Assembly (NCBI GenBank): GCA_015689735.1
Contig: WVSP01000003.1
Coordinates: 62,001-126,000 of the forward strand
Direction of reading: 5' to 3'
Length of the DNA stretch: 64,000 bases
From: Rhodobacterales bacterium LSUCC0031
Lineage (GTDB): Bacteria; Pseudomonadota; Alphaproteobacteria; Rhodobacterales; Rhodobacteraceae
In this document: piece after piece, positions 8,185 to 16,019 of the stretch
Layout of the letters: each line of letters starts with the position of its first letter
How positions within the stretch are numbered: the first letter of the stretch is position 1
Made by a program: the position numbers and the translations under genes
Notes under the pieces: model-generated
Database searches by the model: none
Told to the model about the DNA's origin: nothing
Seen by the model: the letters and a program-made list of their open reading frames with translations, nothing else

Positions 8185-8970
8185 TCAAGCCGCGCTGACC
8201 AAATCGAGCTTCTCGGACAGGTGCAGGCTATCCACGGCCACGCCGCCGTAAATGTTGCAAAGCTGTTTGCGCCCCAATGTGGCGGCGGCGCCGTCAAACA
8301 CGATCCGTCCGTCGCGCATCCCGATGATCCGATCACAGGCCGCCATCGCGACGTCGGGGTCTGAAAGCGCACAGATCACGGTCATCCCGTCTTGGCGGTT
8401 GATCCCGCGCAGTGCCGCCATCACCCCCGTGGCCTGTGGTCTGTCGAGCCCCACGAGCGGATCATCGGCGAGTAACAGCTTTGGCCGCTGCGCCAACGCG
8501 CGCGCGATGGCAACACGGCGTTGACCAGCCTGCGAGAGCACCGCGACCGGCTGACGGGCGGCATGGTCCATGCCCACCCGCGCCAAGGCCTGCAAGGCAA
8601 GTCCACGCTCGCGCGGGGTAAAGATCTGCGCCTTGCTGCGCCATTGCGGCATGACGGCCAACAGCCCTGCCAAGACATTGGTCGTTGCACTCAGCTGCCC
8701 CACAAGGGTGAACTGTGCCGCGATCATCGCGCACTCAGAGCGCCATGCGCGCAGGGCGCGACCATTGAGCTTTGCAACATCGACCTCGTCACACAGGATG
8801 CGCCCTGCGCTGGGGTCGATCAACCGGTTGATCAGTCGCAAGAGCGTCGATTTTCCCGCCCCCGTCGGCCCGATCACGCCCACGACCTGTCCAGCAGGAA
8901 CAGCCAGGCTCACCCGATCCACGGCCGCTTCTGGGCCAAAGCGGCGCGTCAAATCGTCGATGATCAGCAT
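8185..8970 (-). CDS. Second PhnC-like ABC ATPase with degenerate catalytic motifs
   Basis: A 261-residue PhnC paralogue that aligns with the neighbouring PhnC residue for residue. Walker A GPTGAGKST (34-42) and the Q-loop glutamine are kept. The signature is LSQAG (145-149) instead of LSGGQ, the catalytic glutamate is Asp170 (LLADD), and the H-loop histidine is Ser203 (ALSDPDVA). It should bind ATP but hydrolyse it poorly. As first gene of the phnC'-C-D-E1-E2 series, it could form a heterodimeric ATPase with PhnC. ATG 8970 (MLIIDDLTRRFG) is the family start. Early pseudogene decay is possible, but the frame is fully open. Confidence 0.85.
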   Translation of the reverse strand: MLIIDDLTRRFGPEAAVDRVSLAVPAGQVVGVIGPTGAGKSTLLRLINRLIDPSAGRILCDEVDVAKLNGRALRAWRSECAMIAAQFTLVGQLSATTNVLAGLLAVMPQWRSKAQIFTPRERGLALQALARVGMDHAARQPVAVLSQAGQRRVAIARALAQRPKLLLADDPLVGLDRPQATGVMAALRGINRQDGMTVICALSDPDVAMAACDRIIGMRDGRIVFDGAAATLGRKQLCNIYGGVAVDSLHLSEKLDLVSAA

Positions 8971-9049
8971 GTGATGCGCCCCCCTATCGTGGTGCGGGGC
9001 GATCGTTCTTTTCACGACAATACCCAACTTGGCCGCCGCCGATCGCACC

Positions 9050-9082
9050 CCTTACATTTGCGCTTACCGGGGAAATGTAAGG
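9050..9082. promoter_or_regulatory. Inverted repeat in the phnC'/phnM intergenic region
   Basis: CCTTACATTT (9050-9059) and AAATGTAAGG (9073-9082) are perfect 10-bp inverted arms around a 13-bp spacer. The site sits 80-112 bp before the phnC-like gene and could be an operator; the bound protein is unknown. Confidence 0.45.
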
Positions 9083-9098
9083 CGGCTGTAACGCTGGC

Positions 9099-9116
9099 AT
9101 GAAGAATTCATGACAA
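9099..9116 (-). promoter_or_regulatory. Candidate Pho box upstream of the phnC-like gene
   Basis: The minus strand reads TTGTCAT-GAAT-TCTTCAT, a 7-4-7 direct repeat like the PhoB box. Two further weaker 7-mers (GCGTTAC, GCCTTAC) follow at the same 11-bp step toward the gene. It lies 129 bp before the start at 8970. Confidence 0.5.
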
Positions 9117-9174
9117 AACCACCCATCAAGCACTGCCAAGGTCGCCAAAATCGCGCGACCCATCACCCGATGCG

Positions 9175-9192
9175 CTGTCACAAAACGATCAC
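9175..9192 (+). promoter_or_regulatory. Candidate Pho box upstream of the first phnM
   Basis: CTGTCAC-AAAA-CGATCAC on the plus strand is a 7-4-7 direct repeat matching the PhoB pattern. It ends 62 bp before the phnM paralogue, and a TATCAC hexamer about 8 bp downstream could serve as -10. Confidence 0.5.
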
Positions 9193-9254
9193 AAGGCCGA
9201 TATCACCTTGTTACATTCACATCATCCTGAGGGCGGAAAATCTCGGAGTTTATC

Positions 9255-10415
9255 ATGCTCGACGCCACCTCGGCCCCGCCCCTTACGCTAAGCAATGCGC
9301 GCATCGTCACCCCCCGCGGCATCGTCGAGGGTGCGCTGAGGATCGATGGCGGTCTGATCGCGGGCATCGGCCCCGCGCGTGGTGGCCGCGAGGGTATCGA
9401 CCTCGGCGGTGCGTTCCTGATCCCCGGCATTGTCGATCTGCACACCGATCACGTCGAGCGGCATACCCACCCCCGGCTTGGCGTGATCTGGCCGCTTCTG
9501 CCCGCGCTGATGGCCCATGATGCGGTGGTCATCTCGGGCGGCGTGACGACTGTGTTCGATAGCCTGTCGGTCGGCGCATCGATGAAGCGCCCCGACCGGC
9601 GCGAAATCCTCGAACCGCTCGTCGCCGCCTTGGCCGAAGGGCAGGGAGCGGGCGTGTTCCGCGCTGATCACCTGCTGCATCTGCGCTGCGAGATTTCAGA
9701 CCCCGATACCATGGCGCTGCTTGATGCCACCATCGCCCATCCCTTGACCAAGCTTGTCTCGGTCATGGATCATACGCCCGGCGACCGCCAAAGCCCGGAC
9801 ATCGAACAATGGTTTCAGCATATGATCCACGAGATGGAGGTGGATGCAGACACCGGGCGCGGCATGATGGATGACCTTTTGGCCCGGTCCCGCAGCCGCG
9901 GCGCCGAGGTGCGCGCCCATGTCGTGGCCAAAAGCCGCGCCGCCTCGCTGCCATTGATGAGCCATGATGACCGCAGCGCCGACCATGCCGATCAGGCCGC
10001 GGCCGAAGGGATGGCGATTTCCGAGTTTCCCACCACGCTTGCCGCCGCACGGCGCGCGCGTGAAAAAGGCATGTCCATCGTGATGGGTGCGCCGAACTAC
10101 CTGCGCGGCGGATCGCAATCGGGCAATGTCGCGGTCTCGGAACTGCTTGCCCATGGGCTGGTCGATGCGCTGGCCTCTGATTACGTGCCGCGCTCGCTCA
10201 TCGACGCAGCCTTCCGGCTGGCCGCCGATCCAACCACCCGCCATGATCTGCCCGCCGCCATCGCATTGGTCAGCGATGCGCCCGCACGGATGGCCGGGCT
10301 TTGCGATCGTGGCCGCATTGCCGAAGGTTTGCGCGCCGATCTGGTAGCCGTGCGCCTTGTCGCCGATCAACCCGTTGTGCAAGCTGTCTGGCGTCAAGGA
10401 AAACAGGTGTATTGA
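9255..10415 (+). CDS. phnM: PhnM-family amidohydrolase, divergent paralogue
   Basis: A 386-residue protein matching PhnM (alpha-D-ribose 1-methylphosphonate 5-triphosphate diphosphatase), which releases pyrophosphate after PhnGHIL transfer. Family landmarks are present: HTDHVERH near residues 62-69, MDHTPGDRQ, MSHDD, EFPTT and MGAPNYLRGGSQSGN. The first metal motif reads HTDHVERHTHPR, whereas the second PhnM here and E. coli PhnM have Asn at the fourth position (HTDN). The start ATG has CGGAG seven bases upstream. Its stop overlaps the start of the TIM-barrel gene (TGATG), so the two form an operon apart from phnG-N. Confidence 0.85.
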   Translation: MLDATSAPPLTLSNARIVTPRGIVEGALRIDGGLIAGIGPARGGREGIDLGGAFLIPGIVDLHTDHVERHTHPRLGVIWPLLPALMAHDAVVISGGVTTVFDSLSVGASMKRPDRREILEPLVAALAEGQGAGVFRADHLLHLRCEISDPDTMALLDATIAHPLTKLVSVMDHTPGDRQSPDIEQWFQHMIHEMEVDADTGRGMMDDLLARSRSRGAEVRAHVVAKSRAASLPLMSHDDRSADHADQAAAEGMAISEFPTTLAAARRAREKGMSIVMGAPNYLRGGSQSGNVAVSELLAHGLVDALASDYVPRSLIDAAFRLAADPTTRHDLPAAIALVSDAPARMAGLCDRGRIAEGLRADLVAVRLVADQPVVQAVWRQGKQVY

Positions 10416-11248
10416 TGCAACCGATCCAAATCGGCGCGGCTTTGATGGTCGCCGACCTACCGCATTACCGCGACTGGCTGATTGCCGGTCAACGCGATCT
10501 CGAAATCCAGGATTTCCTGCTGCCCGGCGTGCTGACCGGCGATTGGCAAGGCCGCGTGGCCGAGGCCCGTGCGCAGCTTGACGGCTTCACCGGGCGCTTG
10601 GGCATTCACGGCCCCTTTTATGATCTGAACCTCGACATGGCCGATGTCGAGATCGCCCCCATCGTCGCACGTCGTTTCGAGACAGGCGTTGCTGCCGCCG
10701 CCGCCCTGGGTGCCACGCAAATGGTGATCCATTCCCCCTTTACCACATGGGATTGGTTCAATTTCGGCAACAATCCCCGCTCTGGCAACGCACCGTCGGA
10801 TTTCGAGGCCAAGATGGACCGCGTGGCGGCCCTCCTTGCACCCGCCATCGCACGGGCCGAGGCCGAGGGTGTGACGCTCGTCATCGAGAATATCGAGGAT
10901 ATCGACCCTGCCCAGCGGCGGATGCTTGCGCAACATCTCGCCTCCGACGCGGTGCGGCTGTCGATCGACACGGGCCATGCCCACTACGCCCATCATGCCA
11001 CCGGCGCGCCGCCAGTCGATTACTTCATCCATGACGCTGGCGCGATGCTCGCCCATATTCATCTGCAAGATGCCGATGGCTTTGCCGACCGCCACTGGCC
11101 GCCTGGTCGCGGCACGGTGAATTGGCATGCGGTCTTTGCAGCGATTGCCGCCCTGCCCCAGCAACCGCACCTGGTGTTGGAACTCCGCCATAGCGCCGAC
11201 ATCCCCACCGCCATGGCATGGCTGGAGCGTGAAGGCCTTGCCTGCTGA
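10415..11248 (+). CDS. Xylose isomerase-like TIM-barrel protein (sugar phosphate isomerase/epimerase family)
   Basis: The 277-residue product has the pattern of the AP endonuclease 2/xylose isomerase-like TIM barrel: GIHGPFYDLNL, MVIHSPFTTW, VTLVIENIEDIDP (metal-binding Glu), LSIDTGHAHY (Asp and His ligands), AHIHLQDADGFADRHWPPGRGTVNW and a C-terminal LVLELRHS glutamate. These residues form a divalent metal centre in the family. Translation is coupled to the phnM paralogue (TGATG at 10413-10417), so it probably acts on a sugar phosphate from phosphonate breakdown. The exact reaction is not known from sequence. Confidence 0.78.
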   Translation: MQPIQIGAALMVADLPHYRDWLIAGQRDLEIQDFLLPGVLTGDWQGRVAEARAQLDGFTGRLGIHGPFYDLNLDMADVEIAPIVARRFETGVAAAAALGATQMVIHSPFTTWDWFNFGNNPRSGNAPSDFEAKMDRVAALLAPAIARAEAEGVTLVIENIEDIDPAQRRMLAQHLASDAVRLSIDTGHAHYAHHATGAPPVDYFIHDAGAMLAHIHLQDADGFADRHWPPGRGTVNWHAVFAAIAALPQQPHLVLELRHSADIPTAMAWLEREGLAC

Positions 11249-11333
11249 GACCGGCGCCCAACTTCATCTTTCCACAAATACGCACATCCCGGCCCCGCGA
11301 CACGCGCAGCTGTCAGGGGCTGGGGACATGCCC

Positions 11334-12500
11334 TTATGCCACACGCGCGCCCGCCGACCAGACTCCGCGCAACACGGGTACGCCCTCGGCCAGTTTGAAG
11401 CGGATCAGATCGGCGCGCATCCCTTCGGCAAGACGCCCACGATCGACGAGCCCCGCCGCTTGCGCGGGGGCAGCCGTGACCGTGGCGATGCCGCGCGCCA
11501 GATCGCCCCATGTCTCGCCCAACATCACCGCCCCGTAAAGCAGCGCCGAAGGGACATAATCCGACGAGACAATGTCGAGGAGATCCGCGCGCGCCAGATC
11601 CATCGCAGAGACATTGCCCGAATGCGACCCGCCGCGCACGAGGTTGGGCGCGCCCATCATCACCGCGATCCCATGCTGGCGACAGGCGCGCGCCGCCTCC
11701 GGCGTGGTGGGAAACTCGGCCAGCGCGATCCCATGCGCCGCGGAGCGGACGACATGATCGACCAGCGTGTCATCATGGCTGGCCAAAACCGCACCCAAGC
11801 GCTGTGCCGCTTCGATAGCCGCATTCTCGTGGCTGTCGCGCACCCGCGCGCCCAAGGCCTGGCGAGTGGCCACATGTTCGTTGAACACCGCCTCGGACAG
11901 GCCATGCTTGCCCATCATATAGGTGCGATACTGGCCGATATCGGCGAATTGGCGCTGGCCGGGCGTGTGGTCCATCAAGCTCATGATCCCCACACGATCA
12001 TCAGGGCCGAACTGGTCCAGCTCTTCGATCAGGGTTTCCGAACAAATCTCGGCGCGCAGATGGACATGGTGGCTGATCTTGAGCGCACCAGCCGCCCGCA
12101 TCGCCAAAAGGGCATCGGCCAATTCGCGGGCGTAGCGCGACCAGCCCACGCCGCCCTTGCCCTCGATAGAACCCACGCGGATTGCGTCATAGACGGTGGT
12201 GATGCCGCAGGCGGCCAGTTCCGCATCATGGGCGGCAATGGCGGGCTTGAGGGGCCAATGCGCCGAGGGGCGCGGGCGCAGATGCCGCTCGAGATTATCG
12301 GTATGCAACTCGACCAGCCCGGGTGCGATGATGTCGCCGCCGCAATCGATAGCCCCAGACGGGACCGCGAGACCCGCCGCGATCTCGACGATCTCACCGC
12401 CCTTGATTGTGACGCGTCCCACCATCTCGCCTTCGGGCAGGATAAGCCGGGCATTGGCAAGGGTCAGCGTCTCGGGCATCAGGGCATGGTCTTTGGGCAT
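11334..12500 (-). CDS. phnM: Alpha-D-ribose 1-methylphosphonate 5-triphosphate diphosphatase PhnM
   Basis: A 388-residue PhnM with the canonical motifs HTDNLERHLRPRP, MDHTPGQRQFAD, ASHDD, AEFPTT and MGAPNLVRGGSHSGN, the ones seen in well-studied PhnM. It removes pyrophosphate from the triphosphate intermediate before PhnJ cleaves the C-P bond. ATG 12500 was preferred to the GTG at 12503 because GAGG lies five bases upstream; ATG at 12476 is an alternative. The divergent DUF1045 gene starts only 26 bp away, so the promoters must overlap the opposing genes. Confidence 0.93.
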   Translation of the reverse strand: MPKDHALMPETLTLANARLILPEGEMVGRVTIKGGEIVEIAAGLAVPSGAIDCGGDIIAPGLVELHTDNLERHLRPRPSAHWPLKPAIAAHDAELAACGITTVYDAIRVGSIEGKGGVGWSRYARELADALLAMRAAGALKISHHVHLRAEICSETLIEELDQFGPDDRVGIMSLMDHTPGQRQFADIGQYRTYMMGKHGLSEAVFNEHVATRQALGARVRDSHENAAIEAAQRLGAVLASHDDTLVDHVVRSAAHGIALAEFPTTPEAARACRQHGIAVMMGAPNLVRGGSHSGNVSAMDLARADLLDIVSSDYVPSALLYGAVMLGETWGDLARGIATVTAAPAQAAGLVDRGRLAEGMRADLIRFKLAEGVPVLRGVWSAGARVA

Positions 12501-12526
12501 CACGGCCTCGCAAGGGACAAAAGGGA

Positions 12527-13213
12527 ATGACGGATTTCAAACGCTACGGCATCTACATGGTACCCGAGGGGGATTTCTACCGCGCAGGTGCCGATTGGCT
12601 GGGCTGGGACAGCGTGGCGGCTCAACGCTGCACGCAACCCGCTCTTGCGGGCCTGCCCCAAGACGCCGCGGCGATCACCGCCACCCCGCGCAAATACGGG
12701 CTGCATGCCACGATCAAACCGCCTTTCCGGCTGGCGCAAGGCAAGAGCGCCCGCGACCTGGATCAGGCCGCGCGCGCATTTTGCGGCACGATGGCCCCGG
12801 TCACGATCCCCGCGCTGGAAATCCGCCGCTTGGGGGGCTTTGTCGCCGCTCTGCCCGCAACGCCCAACGCGGGCTTGCAAGCGCTGGCCGCCGCGGCCGT
12901 GCGCGACCTCGACCCGTTCCGCGCGCCGCTGACCGAAGCCGAGATCGCCCGCCGCCGCACATCGCGCCTGACCCCCCGACAGGAGGCGCTGCTGGCGCAA
13001 TGGGGCTATCCCCATGTGATGGAGGAATTCCGCTTTCACATCACGCTGAGCGGCTCGCTGCCCCCGCCCGAGGCGGATCGCCTTCGCGACATCCTTGCCG
13101 CGCATTTCGCGCCTGTGCTGCCGCGGCCTTGCGTGATCGACAGCCTGTGCCTGATGGGCGAGGATCATGACGGCCTGTTCCACCTGGTCCACCGCTACGC
13201 GCTTTCGGGGTAG
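12527..13213 (+). CDS. DUF1045 phosphonate-operon 2H phosphoesterase-like protein
   Basis: The 228-residue protein carries two H-x-T motifs typical of 2H phosphoesterases: HATIKPPF (about residues 62-69) and FHITLSG (about 168-174). Length and the YGIYMVPEGDFYRAGADWLGWD start match the DUF1045 family found in C-P lyase operons. 2H enzymes open cyclic phosphates, so it may replace PhnP (phosphoribosyl cyclic phosphodiesterase), for which I see no gene here; this is inference. Its last 19 bp overlap the 3' end of convergent phnN. Confidence 0.85.
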   Translation: MTDFKRYGIYMVPEGDFYRAGADWLGWDSVAAQRCTQPALAGLPQDAAAITATPRKYGLHATIKPPFRLAQGKSARDLDQAARAFCGTMAPVTIPALEIRRLGGFVAALPATPNAGLQALAAAAVRDLDPFRAPLTEAEIARRRTSRLTPRQEALLAQWGYPHVMEEFRFHITLSGSLPPPEADRLRDILAAHFAPVLPRPCVIDSLCLMGEDHDGLFHLVHRYALSG

Positions 13214-13740
13214 AGTGCGGCGAGCGCCGCGGCGACGGCCAGCGACAGGTCGCCGGAATTGTCGATCTCGACCAAGGGCAGATCGGGGGGGAACCCAGGT
13301 GCAGGCCGGGCTAGGCGGCGCGCGATCTCGGCCCGGCCTTCACGACCTCGCAAGGCCAGTCTTTCGGCCAAGACGGCAGGCGTCGCGGTGATGTGCAAAA
13401 CGGTCACATGCTCAAAGACCACGGCGGCGCGCCCCACCATGCCACGCGACAGGTTGACAAGCGCATCTTGGCCATGTGCGAGCGCGGCCTGTGCCGTGCG
13501 CGGAATACCATAGCTCAGGCCATGCGCCTGCCAATGCAGAGCAAAATCCCCTCCGGCGGCGCGGGCCGCAAAGAGCGCGTCGCTCACGGCTTCGTAGTCC
13601 TCACCCCCTGCATCGGCGGCGCGTGTGATCACCCGGCGGATGCGCACCAATCCTGGCCGTGCAGCGATCATGCCCGCCATCACGCTATCCTTGCCGACAC
13701 CCGAGGGGCCGACGACCGCGATGAAGCGGCCCTTGGTCAT
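13195..13740 (-). CDS. phnN: Ribose 1,5-bisphosphate phosphokinase PhnN
   Basis: A 181-residue guanylate-kinase-like protein with P-loop GPSGVGKDS (residues 11-19), the RRVITRAADAGGEDYEAVS substrate-loop region and a C-terminal LVEIDNSGDL strand, as in PhnN. It phosphorylates ribose 1,5-bisphosphate to PRPP, returning the C-P lyase sugar to central metabolism. The start overlaps the phnL stop by four bases (ATGA), making it the last gene of phnGHIJKLN. Confidence 0.92.
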   Translation of the reverse strand: MTKGRFIAVVGPSGVGKDSVMAGMIAARPGLVRIRRVITRAADAGGEDYEAVSDALFAARAAGGDFALHWQAHGLSYGIPRTAQAALAHGQDALVNLSRGMVGRAAVVFEHVTVLHITATPAVLAERLALRGREGRAEIARRLARPAPGFPPDLPLVEIDNSGDLSLAVAAALAALYPESA

Positions 13741-14417
13741 GGCAGCCTCGGGGTAAAGGCCTGCACATCGATCTCGCGGTCGGCGACCCGGTCGCGCGCG
13801 GCCAGATCGTGGAAAATCCCCACGATCGCGGCACCATTTGCCTTGGCATCCTCGATCAGGCGCAAAACGGTTTCGCGATTGGTAGCATCAAGGCTTGCGG
13901 TCGGTTCATCGAGCAAGAGCGCGGGATAAGCATGGGCAAATCCGCGCGCGATATTCACCCGCTGCTGCTCACCGCCCGAGAATGTGGTGGGCGAGAGCGA
14001 CCAAAGCCGCTCGGGGATGCGCAGCCGCGTAAGCAGATCGCGCGCCCGCGCGAAAGCCGCATCCTCGGGGCGCCCCAGTGCCAAAAGCGGTTCGGCCACC
14101 ACCTCAAGCGTCGGCACACGCGGCACCACGCGCAAGAACTGGCTCACATAGCCCAGGGTCTCGCGCCTGAGCGCCAAGATCTCACGCGGTGCGGCGCGGG
14201 TGATATCGAGGCCGCCGATCCGCACGCTGCCCCCTTGGGCAAGATAATTGCCGTAAAGGATGCGCATGACGGTCGATTTGCCCGCCCCGCTTTCCCCCAC
14301 CAAGGCCACGCATTCACCGGGTTCCACCCGGAAAGATGCGCCAGCGATGACGGGAATCACCGCGCCGCCTTGATTGTGCAAGGTGAAGTTCTTCGCCAGA
14401 TTTGCGACATGGATCAT
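13737..14417 (-). CDS. phnL: C-P lyase accessory ATP-binding protein PhnL
   Basis: A 226-residue ABC-type ATPase: Walker A GESGAGKST (41-49), signature FSGGE (146-150), and LLLDEP with catalytic Glu171. The LGYVSQFLRVVPRVPTLEVVAEPLL segment is characteristic of PhnL. It has no membrane partner; in established models PhnL works with the PhnGHIJ core and PhnK. It lies four bases after phnK, inside the phnGHIJKLN run. Confidence 0.92.
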   Translation of the reverse strand: MIHVANLAKNFTLHNQGGAVIPVIAGASFRVEPGECVALVGESGAGKSTVMRILYGNYLAQGGSVRIGGLDITRAAPREILALRRETLGYVSQFLRVVPRVPTLEVVAEPLLALGRPEDAAFARARDLLTRLRIPERLWSLSPTTFSGGEQQRVNIARGFAHAYPALLLDEPTASLDATNRETVLRLIEDAKANGAAIVGIFHDLAARDRVADREIDVQAFTPRLP

Positions 14418-14421
14418 GGGC

Positions 14422-15192
14422 TTACACCTGCAAGACAGAGCTAACGAGAAGCTGGGTATAGGGCGCTTGCGGATCGTCGAGCACCTGATCTGTCAGGCCC
14501 GTCTCGATCACGTGACCATCCTTCATCACCATCAAGCGATCCGCCAAAAGCCGCACCACCGCCAGATCATGCGTGACCACGATCGCCGACAACCCCATCC
14601 GCCGCACCAGCCCCCGGATCAGGTCGAGAAGGCGCGCCTGCACCGAGACATCCAAGCCCCCGGTGGGCTCATCCATGAACACCAGCCGTGGCCCCGTCAC
14701 CAGATTGCGCGCGATCTGCAAGCGCTGCTGCATGCCGCCGGAGAATGCGCTGGGGCGGTCGTCGATGCGGGCCTCGGCGATCTCGACCCGGCCCAGCCAA
14801 TCGGCGGCCGCCTCGCGGATCTCGCCGTAATGGCGCGCGCCCACCGCCATCAGCCGCTCGCCCACATTGCCGCCCGCCGAGATGCGCATGCGCAACCCGT
14901 CGCGCGGGTTCTGGTGGACAAAGGCCCAATCCGTGCGCCCCAGCATCCGCCGCTCGGGCTCGGACATGGTCAACACATCGCGCGGACCATCACCGCGCGT
15001 GTCAAAGATCACCTGTCCGCTGTCAGGTCCGAGATGCCCGGCCAAACAATTGAGCAGGGTCGATTTTCCTGAACCACTTTCGCCGACGATGCCCAGCACC
15101 TCGCCGGGATAGAGGCGAAACGACACATCCGCGCAGCCGATCCGCCCACCGTAGTGCTTGCTCAAGCCTTGCACGTCAAGCAGCGGTGTCAT
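14422..15192 (-). CDS. phnK: C-P lyase core-associated ATP-binding protein PhnK
   Basis: A 256-residue ABC ATPase with Walker A GESGSGKST (37-45), signature FSGGM (150-154), catalytic Glu175 in VFMDEP and H-loop His208. The insert HQNPRDGLRMRISAGGNVGERLMAVG is the PhnK hallmark. PhnK binds the PhnJ subunits of the C-P lyase core and is needed for lyase function in vivo. Its start overlaps the phnJ stop by four bases. The family resembles dipeptide-transporter ATPases, but the phn context and PhnK motifs settle the call. Confidence 0.93.
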   Translation of the reverse strand: MTPLLDVQGLSKHYGGRIGCADVSFRLYPGEVLGIVGESGSGKSTLLNCLAGHLGPDSGQVIFDTRGDGPRDVLTMSEPERRMLGRTDWAFVHQNPRDGLRMRISAGGNVGERLMAVGARHYGEIREAAADWLGRVEIAEARIDDRPSAFSGGMQQRLQIARNLVTGPRLVFMDEPTGGLDVSVQARLLDLIRGLVRRMGLSAIVVTHDLAVVRLLADRLMVMKDGHVIETGLTDQVLDDPQAPYTQLLVSSVLQV

Positions 15193-16019
15193 GCGGCATC
15201 CTCCCGGCGGCTGGCACAGTAATCGGTGTCGGAGCAGACAAACATCCGGCTGCCCGCGTCATCGGTGATCACCTCGTCAAGATAGCTGTCCTCGGCCCCG
15301 CACAGCGCACACGGATGGGGTGCTTTCGACGGATCGAAGGGGTGATCCTCGAAATCGAGGCTCACGACCCGGGTATAGGGTGGCACGGCATAGATGCGCT
15401 GCTCGCGGCCCGCGCCAAACAGCTGGAGGGCGGATGACTCCAGCTTGGGGTTATCGAATTTCGGAATGGGCGAAGGATCCATGACATATCGCCCCTCGAC
15501 CTTGACCGGATAGGCATAGGCGGTCGCGATCTCGCCATGGCGCGCGATATCTTCGTAAAGCTTCACATGCATCAGCCCGTAATCTTCCAACGCATGCATC
15601 TTGCGTGTCTCGACCTCGGAGGGTTCAAGAAACCGCAGGGGTTCGGGGATCGGCACTTGATAGACGAGGATCTGATCCTCGGTCATCGCCTGTTCAGGAA
15701 TGCGGTGGCGGGTCTGGATGATCGTCGCTTCCCCCGTCTTTTCCGTCACCGCGACCTGCGCCGTCTTTTGAAAGAACTTGCGGATCGAGACAGCGTTGGT
15801 CGTGTCATCCGCCCCTTGATCGATCACCTTGAGCCGATCCTCAGGAACGAGACAGGCCGCCGTGACCTGCACCCCGCCCGTCCCCCAACCATAGGGCATG
15901 GGCATCTCGCGGCTGGCGAATGGCACCTGGTAGCCCGGCACGGCCACGCCCTTCAGGATCGCGCGGCGGATCATGCGCTTGGTCTGCTCGTCGAGATAGG
16001 CGAAGTTATAGGCGTTCAT
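15189..16019 (-). CDS. phnJ: Carbon-phosphorus lyase catalytic subunit PhnJ
   Basis: The 276-residue product begins MNAYNFAYLDEQTKRMIRR and carries the cysteine set Cys237-x2-Cys240-x21-Cys262-x5-Cys268, the same spacing as the [4Fe-4S]/radical cysteines of E. coli PhnJ. PhnJ is the radical SAM enzyme that breaks the C-P bond of ribose-1-phosphonate 5-phosphate, releasing the alkane and a cyclic phosphate. ATG 16019 overlaps the phnI stop by four bases; a longer upstream frame was rejected. All key residues look intact. Confidence 0.96.
   Translation of the reverse strand: MNAYNFAYLDEQTKRMIRRAILKGVAVPGYQVPFASREMPMPYGWGTGGVQVTAACLVPEDRLKVIDQGADDTTNAVSIRKFFQKTAQVAVTEKTGEATIIQTRHRIPEQAMTEDQILVYQVPIPEPLRFLEPSEVETRKMHALEDYGLMHVKLYEDIARHGEIATAYAYPVKVEGRYVMDPSPIPKFDNPKLESSALQLFGAGREQRIYAVPPYTRVVSLDFEDHPFDPSKAPHPCALCGAEDSYLDEVITDDAGSRMFVCSDTDYCASRREDAA

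Noticed and set aside
11127-12530. 467-codon plus-strand frame opposite phnM
   Set aside because: It is antisense to a canonical phnM with all motifs intact and has no ribosome site or recognisable domain.
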